Source: Micropterix aruncella (Eukaryota > Arthropoda > Insecta > Lepidoptera > Micropterigidae). Taken from it: DNA of 64,000 nt. Position numbers and translations under genes: made by a program. The notes below the pieces were generated by a model. The model was not told the origin of the DNA, did not search any database, and worked only from the letters and a program-made list of their open reading frames with translations. Below are positions 34,001 to 46,281 of the stretch, in pieces (the first letter of the stretch is position 1; each line of letters starts with the position of its first letter). The stretch spans positions 27,550,935 through 27,614,934 of the forward strand of contig OX155957.1 in NCBI GenBank assembly GCA_944548615.1, written 5' to 3'.

Positions 34001-34635
34001 TATTCAGATGAAATCAGTCCCTAGCCACTTGACGGTAAAATCCTGGGGTGACACAAACGGTTTATCGCATTATAATCATTTAATTGCTTTCGTGATAATC
34101 GTGTCACAGATTACAAGTGACAGATTTTAATTACTTAATATTATTAAATGAGATTGCAGTCAAAGCTGCCCTCTCTCGTTAGCATTCTGATCCACTAGTC
34201 GGTGTTATGAGAGGTAGGCCGAAAGCGAAGTGCATGGGGCATGAATATTGTCGTTTACACAGTGAATGGTTGCGGAAAATGAGCGTTTCTCCCTGGAAAC
34301 CGCTACACGATCGCTAGAAATCGCCCGTTACATTAACCTCGAGTGGTCAGTTGATATTGTCGACTGTGGCCACAGATAGCGACAGTCGCTACTCTGATTG
34401 CCCCAACGGCTTTAGCGTAAGCACTGTTTAGGTTCGCGGACGTATAATGGCCGACAACTTGTTTACTCTTTTGTGAGAACGAGTATTATTAGGGATTATT
34501 CTTAGCTGCTTTGCATTTATCTTACGTATCCCGTTATTTACAGATTAGAGCTTCTGTCCAGTAACTATTTCGCTGACTGCGTAGGGTCTGGTCATCTGGG
34601 ATGACCCAAAGAATAGAACAGAATAGATATTTATT
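34001..34635. other. unassigned DNA
   Basis: No gene recognised. Confidence 0.4.
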
Positions 34636-34860
34636 GTATAACTATATGTCAGGGTTGGAACAAGTGGAAGGAAGAAGAAGCAGTGGTAGATCACCGGCCA
34701 GATAAAACGACCTCATAAAAGAAGTAACAAAAGGGTCTATACAATCTGCAACCCGCAATGCAGAAGACAGGTCGAAGTGGAGGAGCCTCGTAGGCAAACT
34801 GTTGTCTAGTGGCCACGATCCTCAGTAATGTGAGGGAACGACGGAGAAGAAGATGTTAGG
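34636..34860 (+). pseudogene. RTE-clade LINE, ORF2 C-terminal fragment
   Basis: The plus strand reads GRRSSGRSPAR, a stop, then NDLIKEVTKGSIQSATRNAE and DRSKWRSLVGKLLSSGHDPQ before a terminal stop. The order 'GRP..RW.DDL...AQDR..WR.L' is the classical RTE ORF2 ending. The internal stop and 5' truncation make it a fragment. Confidence 0.65.
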
Positions 34861-36265
34861 GGTACATATGTTTATTAATTAGGTACAAAATGGTTCGATA
34901 CAGTTTTCCCTCAGGTCTTACAATTTCAATTACATGTTTATAACCACAGATCACTCTTTGTGCTACTTAATATATTTTTAATTACAGCAATCAGTTAAAA
35001 ATAAACAGTAAAATTCAAACATAATAGCATTTTAACCGTTTGAATACCATGCGCTTTAGAGTATGGAAATTTATGATACGTAACTGTTAAAGGACTATTT
35101 GAATAACATATATGTCAAGTTTTGTGTAAATTGGCTCAATAGAGCTTGTATAAATTGATGGGGACATAAGTGTCCCTGTGGTCCATAATAATGCAAAGTT
35201 ACAACTCGGAAATCATACATATTAAAAATGCACTAAAAGAAAAAAAATCTAATTCAAAAAGCCGCCAAAAACATTGTATTTTTTTTTAATATCATCAGAG
35301 TCATATTTTAAATCATTAAATCATCAGAGTCAGATCATTTCCACATTTAAAAAAAACGGTACCTACATTTTTAAACAATATTTAGTTTTTTTCGCTAATA
35401 TTTTCAGATGTCTCAAAAATATAGAAAAAATATAGTTTATAAATTATTATTATTCTATAATTTATAAAATGATTTTTGAAGTTATGGGGCACATATGTCC
35501 TATGGTTCTTAAAGGGTTAAGAGTCTAAGAAGTAATCAACATAGCATTTGTAATTGAAGTGTACATAACAAAAGCAAATCATCTGTCATAAAAATAATAT
35601 TAAAATAGTCAAGAATAAAAAAAATAAAACAGGGAAATGTATATATTTAAAAAGTTGACTCATGTGCAGAGAGGTCTGCATCTTCCGATAGAGGTTGCTG
35701 TCATACATTTATTTATTTATTTATTAGTTTCAAATAGTATTCAAGAGCATTACAGATGAATCCAATTCGCAAATATACAAATACATATATTCTTCTATGC
35801 GTTTTCGATAATTAATATAAACAATCATTCATTTACATTTAGTAACTGCAAATGAATGATTGGTAATCAACAGCCAAAATTAAATGGAGACTCCCATTTA
35901 CATATAATATTATTGCATCATAGAGATTTTATGGTATAGTTATTAAATAAGCTCCAAACCATGAAGCCTAATTAATTAATTAATTAAAGCACAACATATT
36001 TTTATTTTTTACATTTCTCTAAAAATATTTACAGTAACCAATAGTGAGAAATAAAAAAAAGGACGGCAAAATGTATTAAGGTCACCTGCGTCACCCAACT
36101 AAGCTTGTTGACAAAACTTGTTCTGTGGTAGGCTTTTTGGCCATTTTTCATGTTCAGTCAGTCTAACATAAAAATTATTAAAATACAAATAAAGTAAAAT
36201 GAAAATAAATTGAATATTGTGAATAATTGAATACATATAATAAAAGTATGTAATAATTGGAGTAC
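34861..36265. other. unassigned AT-rich DNA
   Basis: No gene. A TTTATTTATTTATTTATT run is at 35708-35725. AATTAATTAATTAATT is at about 35970. Confidence 0.5.
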
Positions 36266-36269
36266 ATAT

Positions 36270-37385
36270 AATAAAAAATCGGTTGCGTCACCACAAAACT
36301 TTCCCGGCAAGTAGCCAAGGATTTATGGAGGGACTTTGAACGTGATGTCCCTTCGGGAAAGAGGTTGAGCTGATTTGAAGGGACAGTCGGCGACGTGCGA
36401 CGATAGTGAAAAATAAAAATGCAACACATTAAACACGTTCGATTCAGTCGTTTAGCAAGGATACTGACCGACGAAAATCAATGTGTTTTCGGCCCAACAA
36501 GACATCTGTGTACAAAATTTCAAGTCTGTAAGTCTGTAGTCGATTTCAATCACAGCTGACCTTTTTACAAGCTTTTATTTAACTTACGTTACTATGTTTG
36601 TTTAGGTCAAATCTTTCAAGCTGAAATAGAACCACTTCCTCTTATACTAAGAAGTTGGAATTTTACAAGTTAGTTCAGTTCCGATGACAATGCATTTTTA
36701 TGAGCATGACCTGATTCTATAACCAGGATCGGCTCTCGACGAGGCTACTATTCCTCGAACAACAGCACAGAAACACGATTTTGTATACGCATTCAATTAT
36801 GATAGCCCGTTTGAAATTTCTCCATGACATGGCTACTGTACCCAGGGTTGGCTCCCGACGAGGGAACTCCTCAACGGTCAACAGCACAGAAACGAAATTT
36901 TGTATAGGCATTCAATTGTGATAGCCCGTTATAAGTTTTACCGCGACAGGGCTGCTGCACAAGGGTTGGCTTCCAACAAGGGGACTCGACAACGATTCTG
37001 TCATGGCTGTCATTCAATTATGACAGCCCGTTTCAAGTTCTATTGTGACATGACTGCTGCACCCAGGGTGGTTCAGGACAGAGCATTTTATAAAAGCTTA
37101 TTTTTTAAAATGTGTTTTTACTATTAACTTATTACCACTTGCGATGACAAATTTATGCCTGCATGCCGAATTTCAGCTCATACGGATTAAGCGATTGGGC
37201 GCTATCGTGGAGGAATATGTATAGACAAATATAAATTATTCTATCTGGAAATGGTCTTAATCGTCTCAGGGAGCCCAAAATGAATATTTCCGTCTTTTTC
37301 ACGAAAATATAATGTATGCGTTCACAATACTTTCCCTCATCGTTGTTTGGAAAGTAAAATATCGATAATAGGTTTTTTTATACGA
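36270..37385 (-). repeat. repeat family F, minus strand, with internal expansion
   Basis: The left end (ATCGGTTGCGTCACCACAAA, ACTTTCCCGGCAAGTAGCCA) is the complement of the right end of 55195-55725. The right end (GTCTTAATCGTCTCAGGGAG, TTCACAATACTTTCCCTCAT) is the complement of its left end. The middle is longer than in the reference copy because of about 400 bp including tandem units. Confidence 0.7.
36720..37078. repeat. tandem repeat of about 119 bp, three units
   Basis: Diverged units begin near 36721, 36840 and 36959, with a partial fourth at 37060. Each has GG.TTGGCT.CCGACGAGG, AACAGCACAGAAAC, GCATTCAATTATGATAGCCC and a CATG.CTGCTG..CCC end. Confidence 0.7.
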
Positions 37386-37984
37386 GTATATTTAAGCTTT
37401 AGACGCGATGAACGGGGTATTTTGATTTATAATATAGATTCTATGTAAGTAATCGGTAAATTAAGAATATTTTTGTGTTTCATCAAGTCAGTAAATATGT
37501 TTATCTGGTAAAGTTTGACGAATATCGCCAGCTATAATAGTAATACTATTAAACCACTCATCAAATTATTGTTGTTTATTAATTACGTATTGTAGAGTTC
37601 CATTTAATGCTTCATTACCTCTATTATATGCCGTAGTTCTTTCGTCCCATACAATTATTTTTATTTACATAATACTTTGGCCAGCTTGCTTTTCTTTGAA
37701 ATGTTGCATATTGGATTCCATACATTGATAACATTAAGGGGCAATTTTAAGCAGAGTATGTAGTTCGATCTCTTTCCAATTATGTAGCTGCGATCCCAGA
37801 AAATATTGCCTATGGCTTAGCTCCCGTGAAAGGCGTTGTTTTATACATGTGTGGAACTTCTGATAATTGCTTTTATTGCTTACAAGGGGCGCGGCTGACT
37901 TGTGGCGCCATCTAGTGTGGCGTGCGCGAAGCTCTCAACAGAATTCAGTGTAGTGGTTCACGCGAATTCTAACAGAGGGCGCCA
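37386..37984. other. unassigned DNA
   Basis: No gene. 37870-37985 is GC-richer and contains GCGCCATCTAGTGTGGCG, a motif often seen in insect repeats. Confidence 0.4.
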
Positions 37985-38346
37985 GTTATTTTTTTGAAAC
38001 ATAAAACCAGTTATTATAGCTTAAATATAAAAGTTAGATATATGCTGTTGCGGACTTTTTTATAGATCTTTTTAAGGCCGACGTTTTAGTTTTACATAGT
38101 TTTCAAATATACCAAACCATTTCATCAGCGCACACGGATAAAGCACATCACCAGCTCATTTTCTCCGTCTTGATTTACAAATATCGTTATTTCGTATTGA
38201 AAACTATTATTTATCACAATAAAATATAGCCTATAGCATTATATTAGTGAAATAGTTTTTGAAATCGGATAAGTAGTTTTGGAAATTACCCCCTACATAC
38301 AAACTTACAAACTTACACACATCACCTCTCTATAATATTAGTATAC
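37985..38346 (-). mobile_element. Helitron-like element, minus strand, uninterrupted
   Basis: The 5' end in reverse is TATACTAATATTATAGAGAG, with the initial TC apparently mutated. The interior is collinear with 8190-9163, without the 8288-8869 insert, and with 13249-13588. It is followed by ATTAC repeats. Confidence 0.65.
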
Positions 38347-38990
38347 ATTACATTACATTACATTTTTTTTCAATAAGGAAAAACGTTACGTAATCGCGCT
38401 CTACAAAAGGATCAGATTACCATAATGAGTGCCGACACGCTATCCGCCGTGGGGGGGCTCCTAGACGGGTGAACATGTCTTGCGTCGTAAACGTAAAAGC
38501 ACTCACTGTACAGAGGTTAAAATGCGGGTAGTCAGCGTTTTAGGCTTTGCTTACCCACCGGGAAACAATGACGCAGCGTACCGCTTGGCTTTTAAAGAGC
38601 ACAACCGACTTATGCATGAGCTCCTCTACTTGCGAAAATGAATACTTTAGAAAATATCATGATGAAGGATTTACTCAAGTAGAAAACCACGCCGCTATGC
38701 CTATACACGAACAGACTATAGTTCAAGAGCCAGAGACAAGTAAGTGCAAGAATTTTAGAAAAGCTGATACTTTCAGATCAGACAGTATTTTGACCATAGA
38801 ATGCTGGGGTACAGTCAGCAAGCCAGACTCCGGGGCAATTATCGCTGGTTTACTATGAAAGGTGTGATTTTAATTAGTATTTCAAAGTGTTTTGGAAAAG
38901 CTGATAATTCAACAGTAGACAGTGGATGCAATAAAGAACTCAAAACATATGGTCAGACTGCTTCATAATCGAACGCGTGGCGTCAGCATC
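38347..38990. other. unassigned DNA
   Basis: Begins with (CATTA)n. The plus strand is open at 38562-38858 (about 99 codons), but nothing recognisable is encoded. Not called as a gene. Confidence 0.4.
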
Positions 38991-38994
38991 TATA

Positions 38995-39675
38995 TCTGTC
39001 ACCACCTATATCCGTCTTCAACTCGAATAGCAGCCGACAGGCAGCCATCAGGCAGAGGGCTTTCGTTATGCAGAAGCGTGCAGTCCGCACAATAGCGCGT
39101 GTGGCGCTTGATACGCCAGCTAGGCCTCTGTTTATAGATCTCTGCACCATGACGCTGCCGTCCATTTATATAATGGAAGTAGCGCTGTTCGTTCGCAGAA
39201 ATCTAGCCGATTTTGAAGTGAATGGTGTGCATCATCACTATCCAACAAGATCCCGTAGCATGCTACGTTCGGTAAGTCATGCATTATCTAAGTCGGAGAG
39301 GCTGGCCTATATCGCCGGCCCAGCGGTTTACATCAAACTCAGCGAGCACATTAGGCAGGCGCAATCTCTTGGCGTGTTTAAGAGACGCCTTAAGAGATAC
39401 CTTACAGATAAGGCGTTTTACTCACTGGAGGAATATTACTCGAGTGAAGTCTAGAATGCTTTGGTGGCTAAAGTATTTAATAATCTCTTTGCATTTTGTC
39501 TTGTATTTCTTTTATTTACATTGTTCTTGTGTTTTTTTTCTTCGTTTTATTTTGTTTATTTTATCTTTTCTTTACGATAAAAAAATCATTGTTTTGCTAA
39601 TATGTCTGAAAGTTTGCTAATCTGTATCTGACTTGTATACCAGTATACTAATAAAATGAATATGAATATGAATAA
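38995..39675 (+). pseudogene. LINE family A, best-preserved 3' end
   Basis: 5'-truncated plus-strand copy. ORF2 is open from 39068 to 39454 (MQKRAVRTIARVALDT, MEVALFVRRNLADFEVNGVH, PTRSRSMLRSVSHALSKSER, FKRRLKRYLTDKAFYSLEEY), encoding the region after the RT thumb. A UTR of about 200 bp follows, ending AATGAATATGAATATGAAT. It is nearly identical to the 1265 copy in shared parts but without its frameshifts, so the family has been active fairly recently. Confidence 0.85.
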
Positions 39676-40385
39676 AAATTTTAGCGCGTTAACAATACTT
39701 TCCCTTTTTTGGGAAAGTAATATGCTAGGCAACGATGAAATACAGAGCAGAAAATGGAAATTAATTCTCTTGAGGTTTGTCTCCGTTGCGGTATAATAAT
39801 ACTATTTACGTCACCTTTATGTGGCCTCAACTCGCGGTTCTGTGCTGGCGCGCAACGCCTTCTGTAACTGAATTGGCTCATCGCCGCATTCAATATGCTC
39901 GATTTGAAATCAAATATGACGTAATCCCATACGGATTTATGATCAAGAGCGCCGCGCTCCGGCGGCCATAACTTCCTCGTATAAATCCAAAGAGTCAATA
40001 TTGTGCGAGCTGCTTCCACCGCGGCATTCTAAAATTGGACTGCATATTATCTCGTGTGTTTGTTATCGTTTGCACTTATGAGCGAGAAAGAGATGCCTGC
40101 GTGTCATTCTGTCTTGAGGCTTGGATAAGATTGTTGGTGGATGCATTTGGACGGTTCGAATTTAAGCCCTGGTTCCACTGACGCTGAGCGGCTTCGAGCT
40201 GTGTTTCGAGGTAAGCTCAGTACAGCTCGACATGATAGCTTATACTGGACGTAACGGTAGGCGTATTGGGAGCTAACGGTTTTCGTGCAGTTGGCTCGTT
40301 ATTTCTGGTCTGCTGAACTCACGGGTTAACTCCTATCCAGTAGCCTCCAGTATAACAAGAGTTCTGTTTTCCATGTACCTATTCC
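39676..40385. other. unassigned DNA
   Basis: A short family F end fragment, ACAATACTTTCCC, is at about 39690. 39800-40300 is unique, with no recognisable coding. Confidence 0.4.
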
Positions 40386-40575
40386 GGTCTTATCCTTTCA
40401 CGATAAGTCACCTGAATCAACAGGCACATCGCAAAAGACCTGCCGCAGGGCGAGCAGCCCGTTGACGCCACATCCAGAAAGCCAGGTCAATCAATGGGCC
40501 CGCCTCACGCGAAGCTCCGCTAAGGAGCAATTGCCCAGCGGATGATGTCACGGCCTTCACGAGGTTCGTCGAGTT
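40386..40575 (+). repeat. Jockey-type LINE 3' UTR fragment
   Basis: Resembles the 3' UTR of the full-length LINE at 46021-50779: ACCTGCCGCAGGGCGAGCAG, CAATGGGCCCGCCTCACGCGA, GATGTCACGG and GTTCGTCGAG in the same order. A second partial copy is at 40985-41080. Confidence 0.6.
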
Positions 40576-40641
40576 AGCTGTTAGACTTAGTTAGCTGGTT
40601 AGTTCTGTGTAGGTATGCGCCTGAAAGTCTCCAGAAAGACG

Positions 40642-40972
40642 GTTTTTTTTTTTCAGAGAAAAAATACATTTTTTTAAATATTACAAACTGGTATACAGTT
40701 TGTTGGCGAGACAAACTCTTATATTTCTAGTCTTACACTTCTAATTTTCTGATACAAAAAAGACATCAATAATATAAAAAAACAGTGCACAGCAGTATTA
40801 CTACTGGCTGAAATTAGGCCAGTATTACTACAAGCCTAAATTATAGAAACGTATAAGAAATTTACTTATGACCACTAATTTCACTATAAACGTCCAACAG
40901 GTAGCTTTTCAATCTCTTTTTAAACATCTGTTTGCTCACGCTTACACAGTCTTCCTCAGATACAATAGTCAG
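40642..40972 (-). repeat. LINE family K 3' end
   Basis: Third copy of the family K UTR, with a small part of the ORF2 end: CGTCCAACAGGTAGC and the HVCKQMFKKRL-like region near 40920-40960. The poly(A) is seen as T at 40642-40650. Confidence 0.75.
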
Positions 40973-40984
40973 TCAGTCAGATAC

Positions 40985-41080
40985 AATAGTCAGGGTCAAT
41001 GAGCATGTCTCACGTGAAGCCCCGCTAAATAGAAATTGCCCAGCGGAAGACGTCTCGGTCCTCGGACAAGGGCCGTCGAC
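40985..41080 (+). repeat. Jockey-type LINE 3' UTR fragment
   Basis: GGGTCAATGAGCATGTCTCACG, GCCCCGCTAAATAG, TTGCCCAGCGGAAGACGTCT and GGGCCGTCGACTGA match both 40480-40565 and 50690-50775. Confidence 0.55.
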
Positions 41081-41800
41081 TGACTCACAGAATGCCCTCA
41101 AAGCAGTCACAAAACAATCTCCGAAGACGAATACCCAAATCGCATCCTTCTACGCTGAGGATACATTTTTGCAATTTCCTTCCGAGAAGGCTTCAGCGAG
41201 AAAAATGCTCCCGTCGAGTTGTTTTTATTTGTTGCGCAGCTGCGCGTTGAAATTGCTTCTCTGTAGAGTTTTTAATTGGCCGTTTCCAGAGCGGCGCTGA
41301 AACTTCGGGTCGCGAGAAAAAGTCGAGCTAAGTTTTATTTTGCCGTTATTTTTTGTGGCGGAAATTGCATGCGTTTATTACCCAGTACTTCTCGGAAGTC
41401 TCAGAATTAAATATTAGTATATCTTTAATTAAATCAAATGCCATACATTATTAAGGCGGATTTAATTTTCACAAAAAATATTCTTAATTTTTAAACCTTG
41501 TCAGTCGCCATTTATTTTTGCATGTCTCACGTGAAGGCCCGCTCACGTGAAGCATTGGTATTTCAATGAATCCAGTGTAATCTGAGATTTCAAGAAATCC
41601 AATGTTTTCAATATAACGACAATAATGGTTTATTTAATTATAGTTTTATTAATGGCCGTCGAGACATACCGATGCTTCAACTGATACGACAAAGTAACAA
41701 ACAATACGAAACTTTCCGCGTCATTTATACTCCAGAGAAATGCGAGGTTCCGGTATTCTTTTAAATGCATATAACCATTGAAATAACAACGAAACTGTAT
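41081..41800. other. unassigned DNA
   Basis: No gene. The short ORF ending at 41300 shows no motif. Confidence 0.4.
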
Positions 41801-41805
41801 ATATG

Positions 41806-42960
41806 AAACCAAAGACTATCGCGGTTGTTTGACATTATAAATATGACAACACCCGATGTTTTGGCGATGAAGCATTCTCGTTGTCCAGGCATTCGGTGAA
41901 GTACTCCCAATCGACATGTGCTGGTCCGCGGGTAGGTGGCAAACTGCTGCTGTTACTTCGTAGATCATAACGGTGGTGGAGCGGCGGGTTCGACGCGCGG
42001 GAATTTTTAAAATCCGCCGTGCATACAATACTCGCTGTAGCCTGCGTTACGTCCTTGCACCCAGAGTTGGGCATTGAGAACATTTTAAGAAGATGGTTTC
42101 ACGTAGAAGAGAGTTTCTAACCGTCGTCTCTATTGAAGTTTAGGGTTCTTCTTATTTCAAAGGCTTCCCAGGTCATGCGAGAAAAGTGAAATTGTTCATT
42201 GGTAGCATAATAGGGTTATGAAACTGTACCCAGTGGTTAGTTTCGCTATCTAATATATGTTAACACATCGCCGATTGTTCTCGTTGAACAGCTTTTATGT
42301 GCTCTATCGGTCGAGTGGCTATGGACCGTATTGTTTGTCCAACGTAGGCTAAACCCCAGCTGCATTCGATTTTATACACTCCCGGGGTTTGCAGTGGTAT
42401 TACATACTTTACTGACCTCAGAGATCAAGCTATATTTTGGATCGGCTTGAAGATCATTTTTATATCGAAATCGTTTAACATCTTACTTATTCAATCTGTC
42501 ACGTCCAGTGACGTATGGTAATAATGTTCGTGATCTGATCGGTTTTTGATATTTCGTCTGTATTGGATCGTATGCGTGTCTCCTGACATTTTCCGCGACC
42601 GTTTTTGCCAAGGACATCATTGACATATTCCATCTCCTGCGGAAAATGCTTAGCGTCGCATAGATCGCGAGCTCGATTCACGAGCGACGTTTTGCACTAA
42701 ACGTAGATGATAAGGATGATGGTGTGAGTTGGCATGCAAATATGTGTCCGTATGTGTGGGCTTCCGATACATTGTATTTCCGAGAGTATTATCACTTCTC
42801 CTCGTCATTGGACATCAAAAAAGCCAAACAGCCGTCTTTTTCTAGTTTATAGGTGAATCTAACTTTTGGATGTATGTAGTTTAAATGACCCAGAAATTCT
42901 TCCACCGTTTGAAGTCGTCCACGTTGCGAAGCAATATAATGGGCCTAATTTTGGAGGATT
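41806..42960 (-). pseudogene. Penelope-like element, 3' half with GIY-YIG endonuclease
   Basis: Read on the minus strand from 42960. A segment LQTVEEFLGHLNYIHPKVRF is followed by [20 protein letters not shown] (about 42790-42725) and [13 protein letters not shown] residues (about 42670). This is the RT-endonuclease linker of Penelope-like elements. The GIY-YIG nuclease then follows: TPGVYKIECSWGLAYVGQTI at 42391-42332, continuing RS...TRPIEHIK. After that comes WEAFEIRRTLNFNRDDG (about 42160), the usual C-terminal helix. Several frameshifts and stops break the frame, so it is dead. The 3' end carries the terminal repeat ending CAACCGCGATAGTCTTTGGT. The RT core is missing at the 5' side. Confidence 0.85.
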
Positions 42961-43014
42961 ATTGTTTTGAGGCTAATTAATTATGAAAAATTAGCCATAA
43001 AACCTCTAACGCGT

Positions 43015-43570
<556 letters not shown>

Positions 43571-44043
43571 CCTAAGCTAAATATAAATCCACCTTGATGT
43601 GGTTTAATATAAGAACATTTTTCTTGCGGTAGAACTGTTAAAGTTTAAGAATATTTCGCATAGCTCGACTGTCGTATTTAAACAATGTTATCGTTTCAAT
43701 ATGCTAATTAACTAACTGCGACTGTCATGCTGAAGCATACAATAGCTTTCCTGTGATGATCAACGTACTGTTATATAAATCGATGATGTGGCATTTTTAA
43801 AACATAATACGGCGACGGCACCGCCCTAGAAACCAAAACAATGATACGTGGGTGTAGGTCTTTTTGAAGATGATAATTTAACGGTTCCCAAACATTTTTA
43901 GCACACATATCCTCTTTCGTAATTTTACTAAACAGCCAGCATTGCCCATATTTGGAATCGTTGATTAAATCGTTATTCTAACCGTTTCTTGGTAAGGCGA
44001 TTACAGAGTAGGTATTCCATCGGATTAATTAGTAGTTAGTATC
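43571..44043. other. unassigned AT-rich DNA
   Basis: No gene recognised. Confidence 0.4.
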
Positions 44044-44045
44044 GG

Positions 44046-44692
44046 AAGTTAATGGGCCCTTGCTAAGTTGGCCACGAAGACCCATTCTGTTCAGGGTTGG
44101 TCAAACTCACGGGTCAACACCTATCCGACGGCCTCCACGCATGAAGTGCGAGCCTGGGTAGGACTCTGGCCTTATGGTTAGTTTCCCCTGGGAATCAACC
44201 TTCTGGCGCTTCTGGACGCGCGGCATAAGCCAATCGATTGCGCACTCTGACTAACAGTCGGGTGAGTCTGGAAGCAGTACTGTTTCCTATAGAGTGGGGG
44301 TGGTTGCGGACCTTACGGCGGCTGCTCTTGAAACGACTATCGGCTACCCGATCCTGGGTGAACAGCCGGGCAAAGGATGCCGTGGTCTGCGATAGATTCA
44401 GTATACACCGTTTCACCGCTTCGTAAGGGAGAGGACCGCGCAAGCGACCTCGAACTCGTAACCAATCGAGAGACTGGAGTAATCTGGTCGCAATTGGAAG
44501 TAAGGGCGTGAGTGTAAGCCCGCTGGGTAACACTCCTGGCTATCTCGCGGTTAAGGCGTTGGCCTCTTACGGGTTTGTGGCGGAGTTTGACGATGGACTG
44601 TTTTGTCCAAGTCTTCTGCACTCCAGGGAGATAGATCGACCAATCGTTAAAACTTCCTTTGGTGACGGGCTCGCCCGCTGTAGTCGACAACC
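44046..44692 (+). repeat. repeat family G, long copy
   Basis: A copy of about 650 bp from GAAGTTAATGGGCCCTTGCT to CTCGCCCGCTGTAGTCGACA. Full-length collinearity with 24364-25020 and 56085-56652. The minus strand is open for 112 codons at 44533-44195 (LRGPLPYEAVKRC, RFKSSRRKV), which is alignable with the 110-codon frame at 56482-56150. Function unknown. Confidence 0.8.
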
Positions 44693-44724
44693 CTAGTTGG
44701 ATTAATTAGTATTATTATTGATTA

Positions 44725-45320
44725 TATATGGTATTAGATTGCTCAACTACATAGTACATTTTGGCAACCCTTCTGCGCCAGTAAAATGCAGATGGCACTA
44801 ATAGCATTGACGGCGAAACTAACAGTAATTTATTTGGCCATCTATAATAACACTGATTATTATCGATTTTTTATAAAGGACTGATTGATTATAAAAACCC
44901 GATAATTTTATCAATGATATCAATAATAACATTTAATTATTAGTGAAATCTATCGCATTTTATATAGGCTGATTATATCACAGAAATATTACGGAGAGAT
45001 AGAATACCATATATTAGTAATTTTGAACCATAAAGTGCCTAATTATTACGTATTGAAACCTTTGTACCAAATTAAAAATTGACAGCTTTATGTAAATAAT
45101 AATAAAAATAATAAGAGCTATTATTTAAAAAATAGTTTGTTATTTTATACCGTATAGGCGTGTTTAAAGCGCAATCTACAGTCCGCGGCCACACTGTTAT
45201 ATCACGAAAGTCGCCATATTGAATATAATAAGTTAAGATAAAACAATTTTTGAAACTATGAGTGCCAACTAAATTCTAGTTGCTTAATCGTAGTACGATG
45301 TGGAGCAAATACGCTATATA
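44725..45320 (+). repeat. repeat family B, uninterrupted
   Basis: Reference copy for family B: TTAGATTGCTCAACTACATA, TTTTGGCAACCCTTCTGCGCC, TTTATATAGGCTGATTATAT, ACGGAGAGATAGAATACC, and a right part ending GCAAATACGCTATATAATC. It lacks the Helitron present at 3294. Confidence 0.75.
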
Positions 45321-45837
45321 ATCTACGACATTATGTAAATTGCATTATGTCTATGGCTCGGCCGCGACGTCTATTGTTGTCTGCGTGGTCTAATATAGAT
45401 ATCTATTGGTTTTAAAAAAAGATTGGTATATTATTGACGAAGAACTTGGACAACCCTATTGATGGCTGGAAAAATCAAATTTTCAAAAGGGAAAAAAAAT
45501 ATCTGTTAAATGCTCTGATCAGTAGATGATTAAATTTAATTGCATATCTATACTAATAATAACACTGAAGGTATGCACAGTCGATTGGCTGATGCCGCAC
45601 GGTGCGAAAACCGTAGTCAGGTAGTCAGGGGGCGAGGCTGCCCTCTGGTTAACCTTTGCCGGTGCCTCGCCGTAAGACGTTGGCCTCTGACGGGCACGTT
45701 GGCTTAGATCATGTATGGGCAACAATCGGCCCGCGGGCCGGATCCGGCCCGCTGTAAGATATGATCCGGCCCGCGAGACATTTTGAAAACCCAATAAAAA
45801 AAATATTACATTAGGTACTTATACACACAAGAGTGAC

Positions 45838-45882
45838 AGTGAGGCGGCAAACATCAAATCCTTTGATGTTTGCCGCCTCACT
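45838..45882. repeat. perfect 21-bp inverted repeat (hairpin)
   Basis: Arms at 45838-45858 and 45862-45882 are perfectly complementary and separated by only TCC. The inner part reads AAACATCAAATCCTTTGATG. It lies in the left non-coding part of the hAT element. It could be a transposase-related structure, a transcript hairpin or a palindromic insertion. Confidence 0.9.
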
Positions 45883-46281
45883 CTTTGATAATCGCCATAA
45901 TAATCGGACATAACAAACGCAGGTTTGAACGTGTGAACGCCGGATTGAACGTGTGAACGGCGAGAGTGTAAACGCCCTTCATTTTGCCTATATAAGCGGG
46001 TGGATGGCTCGAACGTTAGTCATCATTCGCTGCCGCGCGCTCGCACCGTACGGTCGTCCGCTCCGCTCGCGCCACGACTAATTTATTTTACCGCCGCGCG
46101 CCATACCGCTCTCGTGTTTGATACTGTTGTAGCGTTGCTCCAGTTCATTCAGTATTAACCCCGCGCCGTCGATTTTCTCCGGCCCGCCTAAGCAATCGGT
46201 TCGTACGCGTTTTCAGTAGTGATATAAATAAGGTGTACGAGCCAGGGACTTTTTTGCTCATAGTGACAAGTGATAGTGACA

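Noticed and set aside
38547..38858. ORF of about 100 codons as a host exon
   Set aside because: No domain, no clear splice sites around it and no support beyond being open.
44195..44533. Protein gene on the minus strand of family G
   Set aside because: The frame aligns with 56150-56482, but in 24364-25020 a different frame is open, and no family is recognisable. Kept as a question in the findings and not called as a gene.
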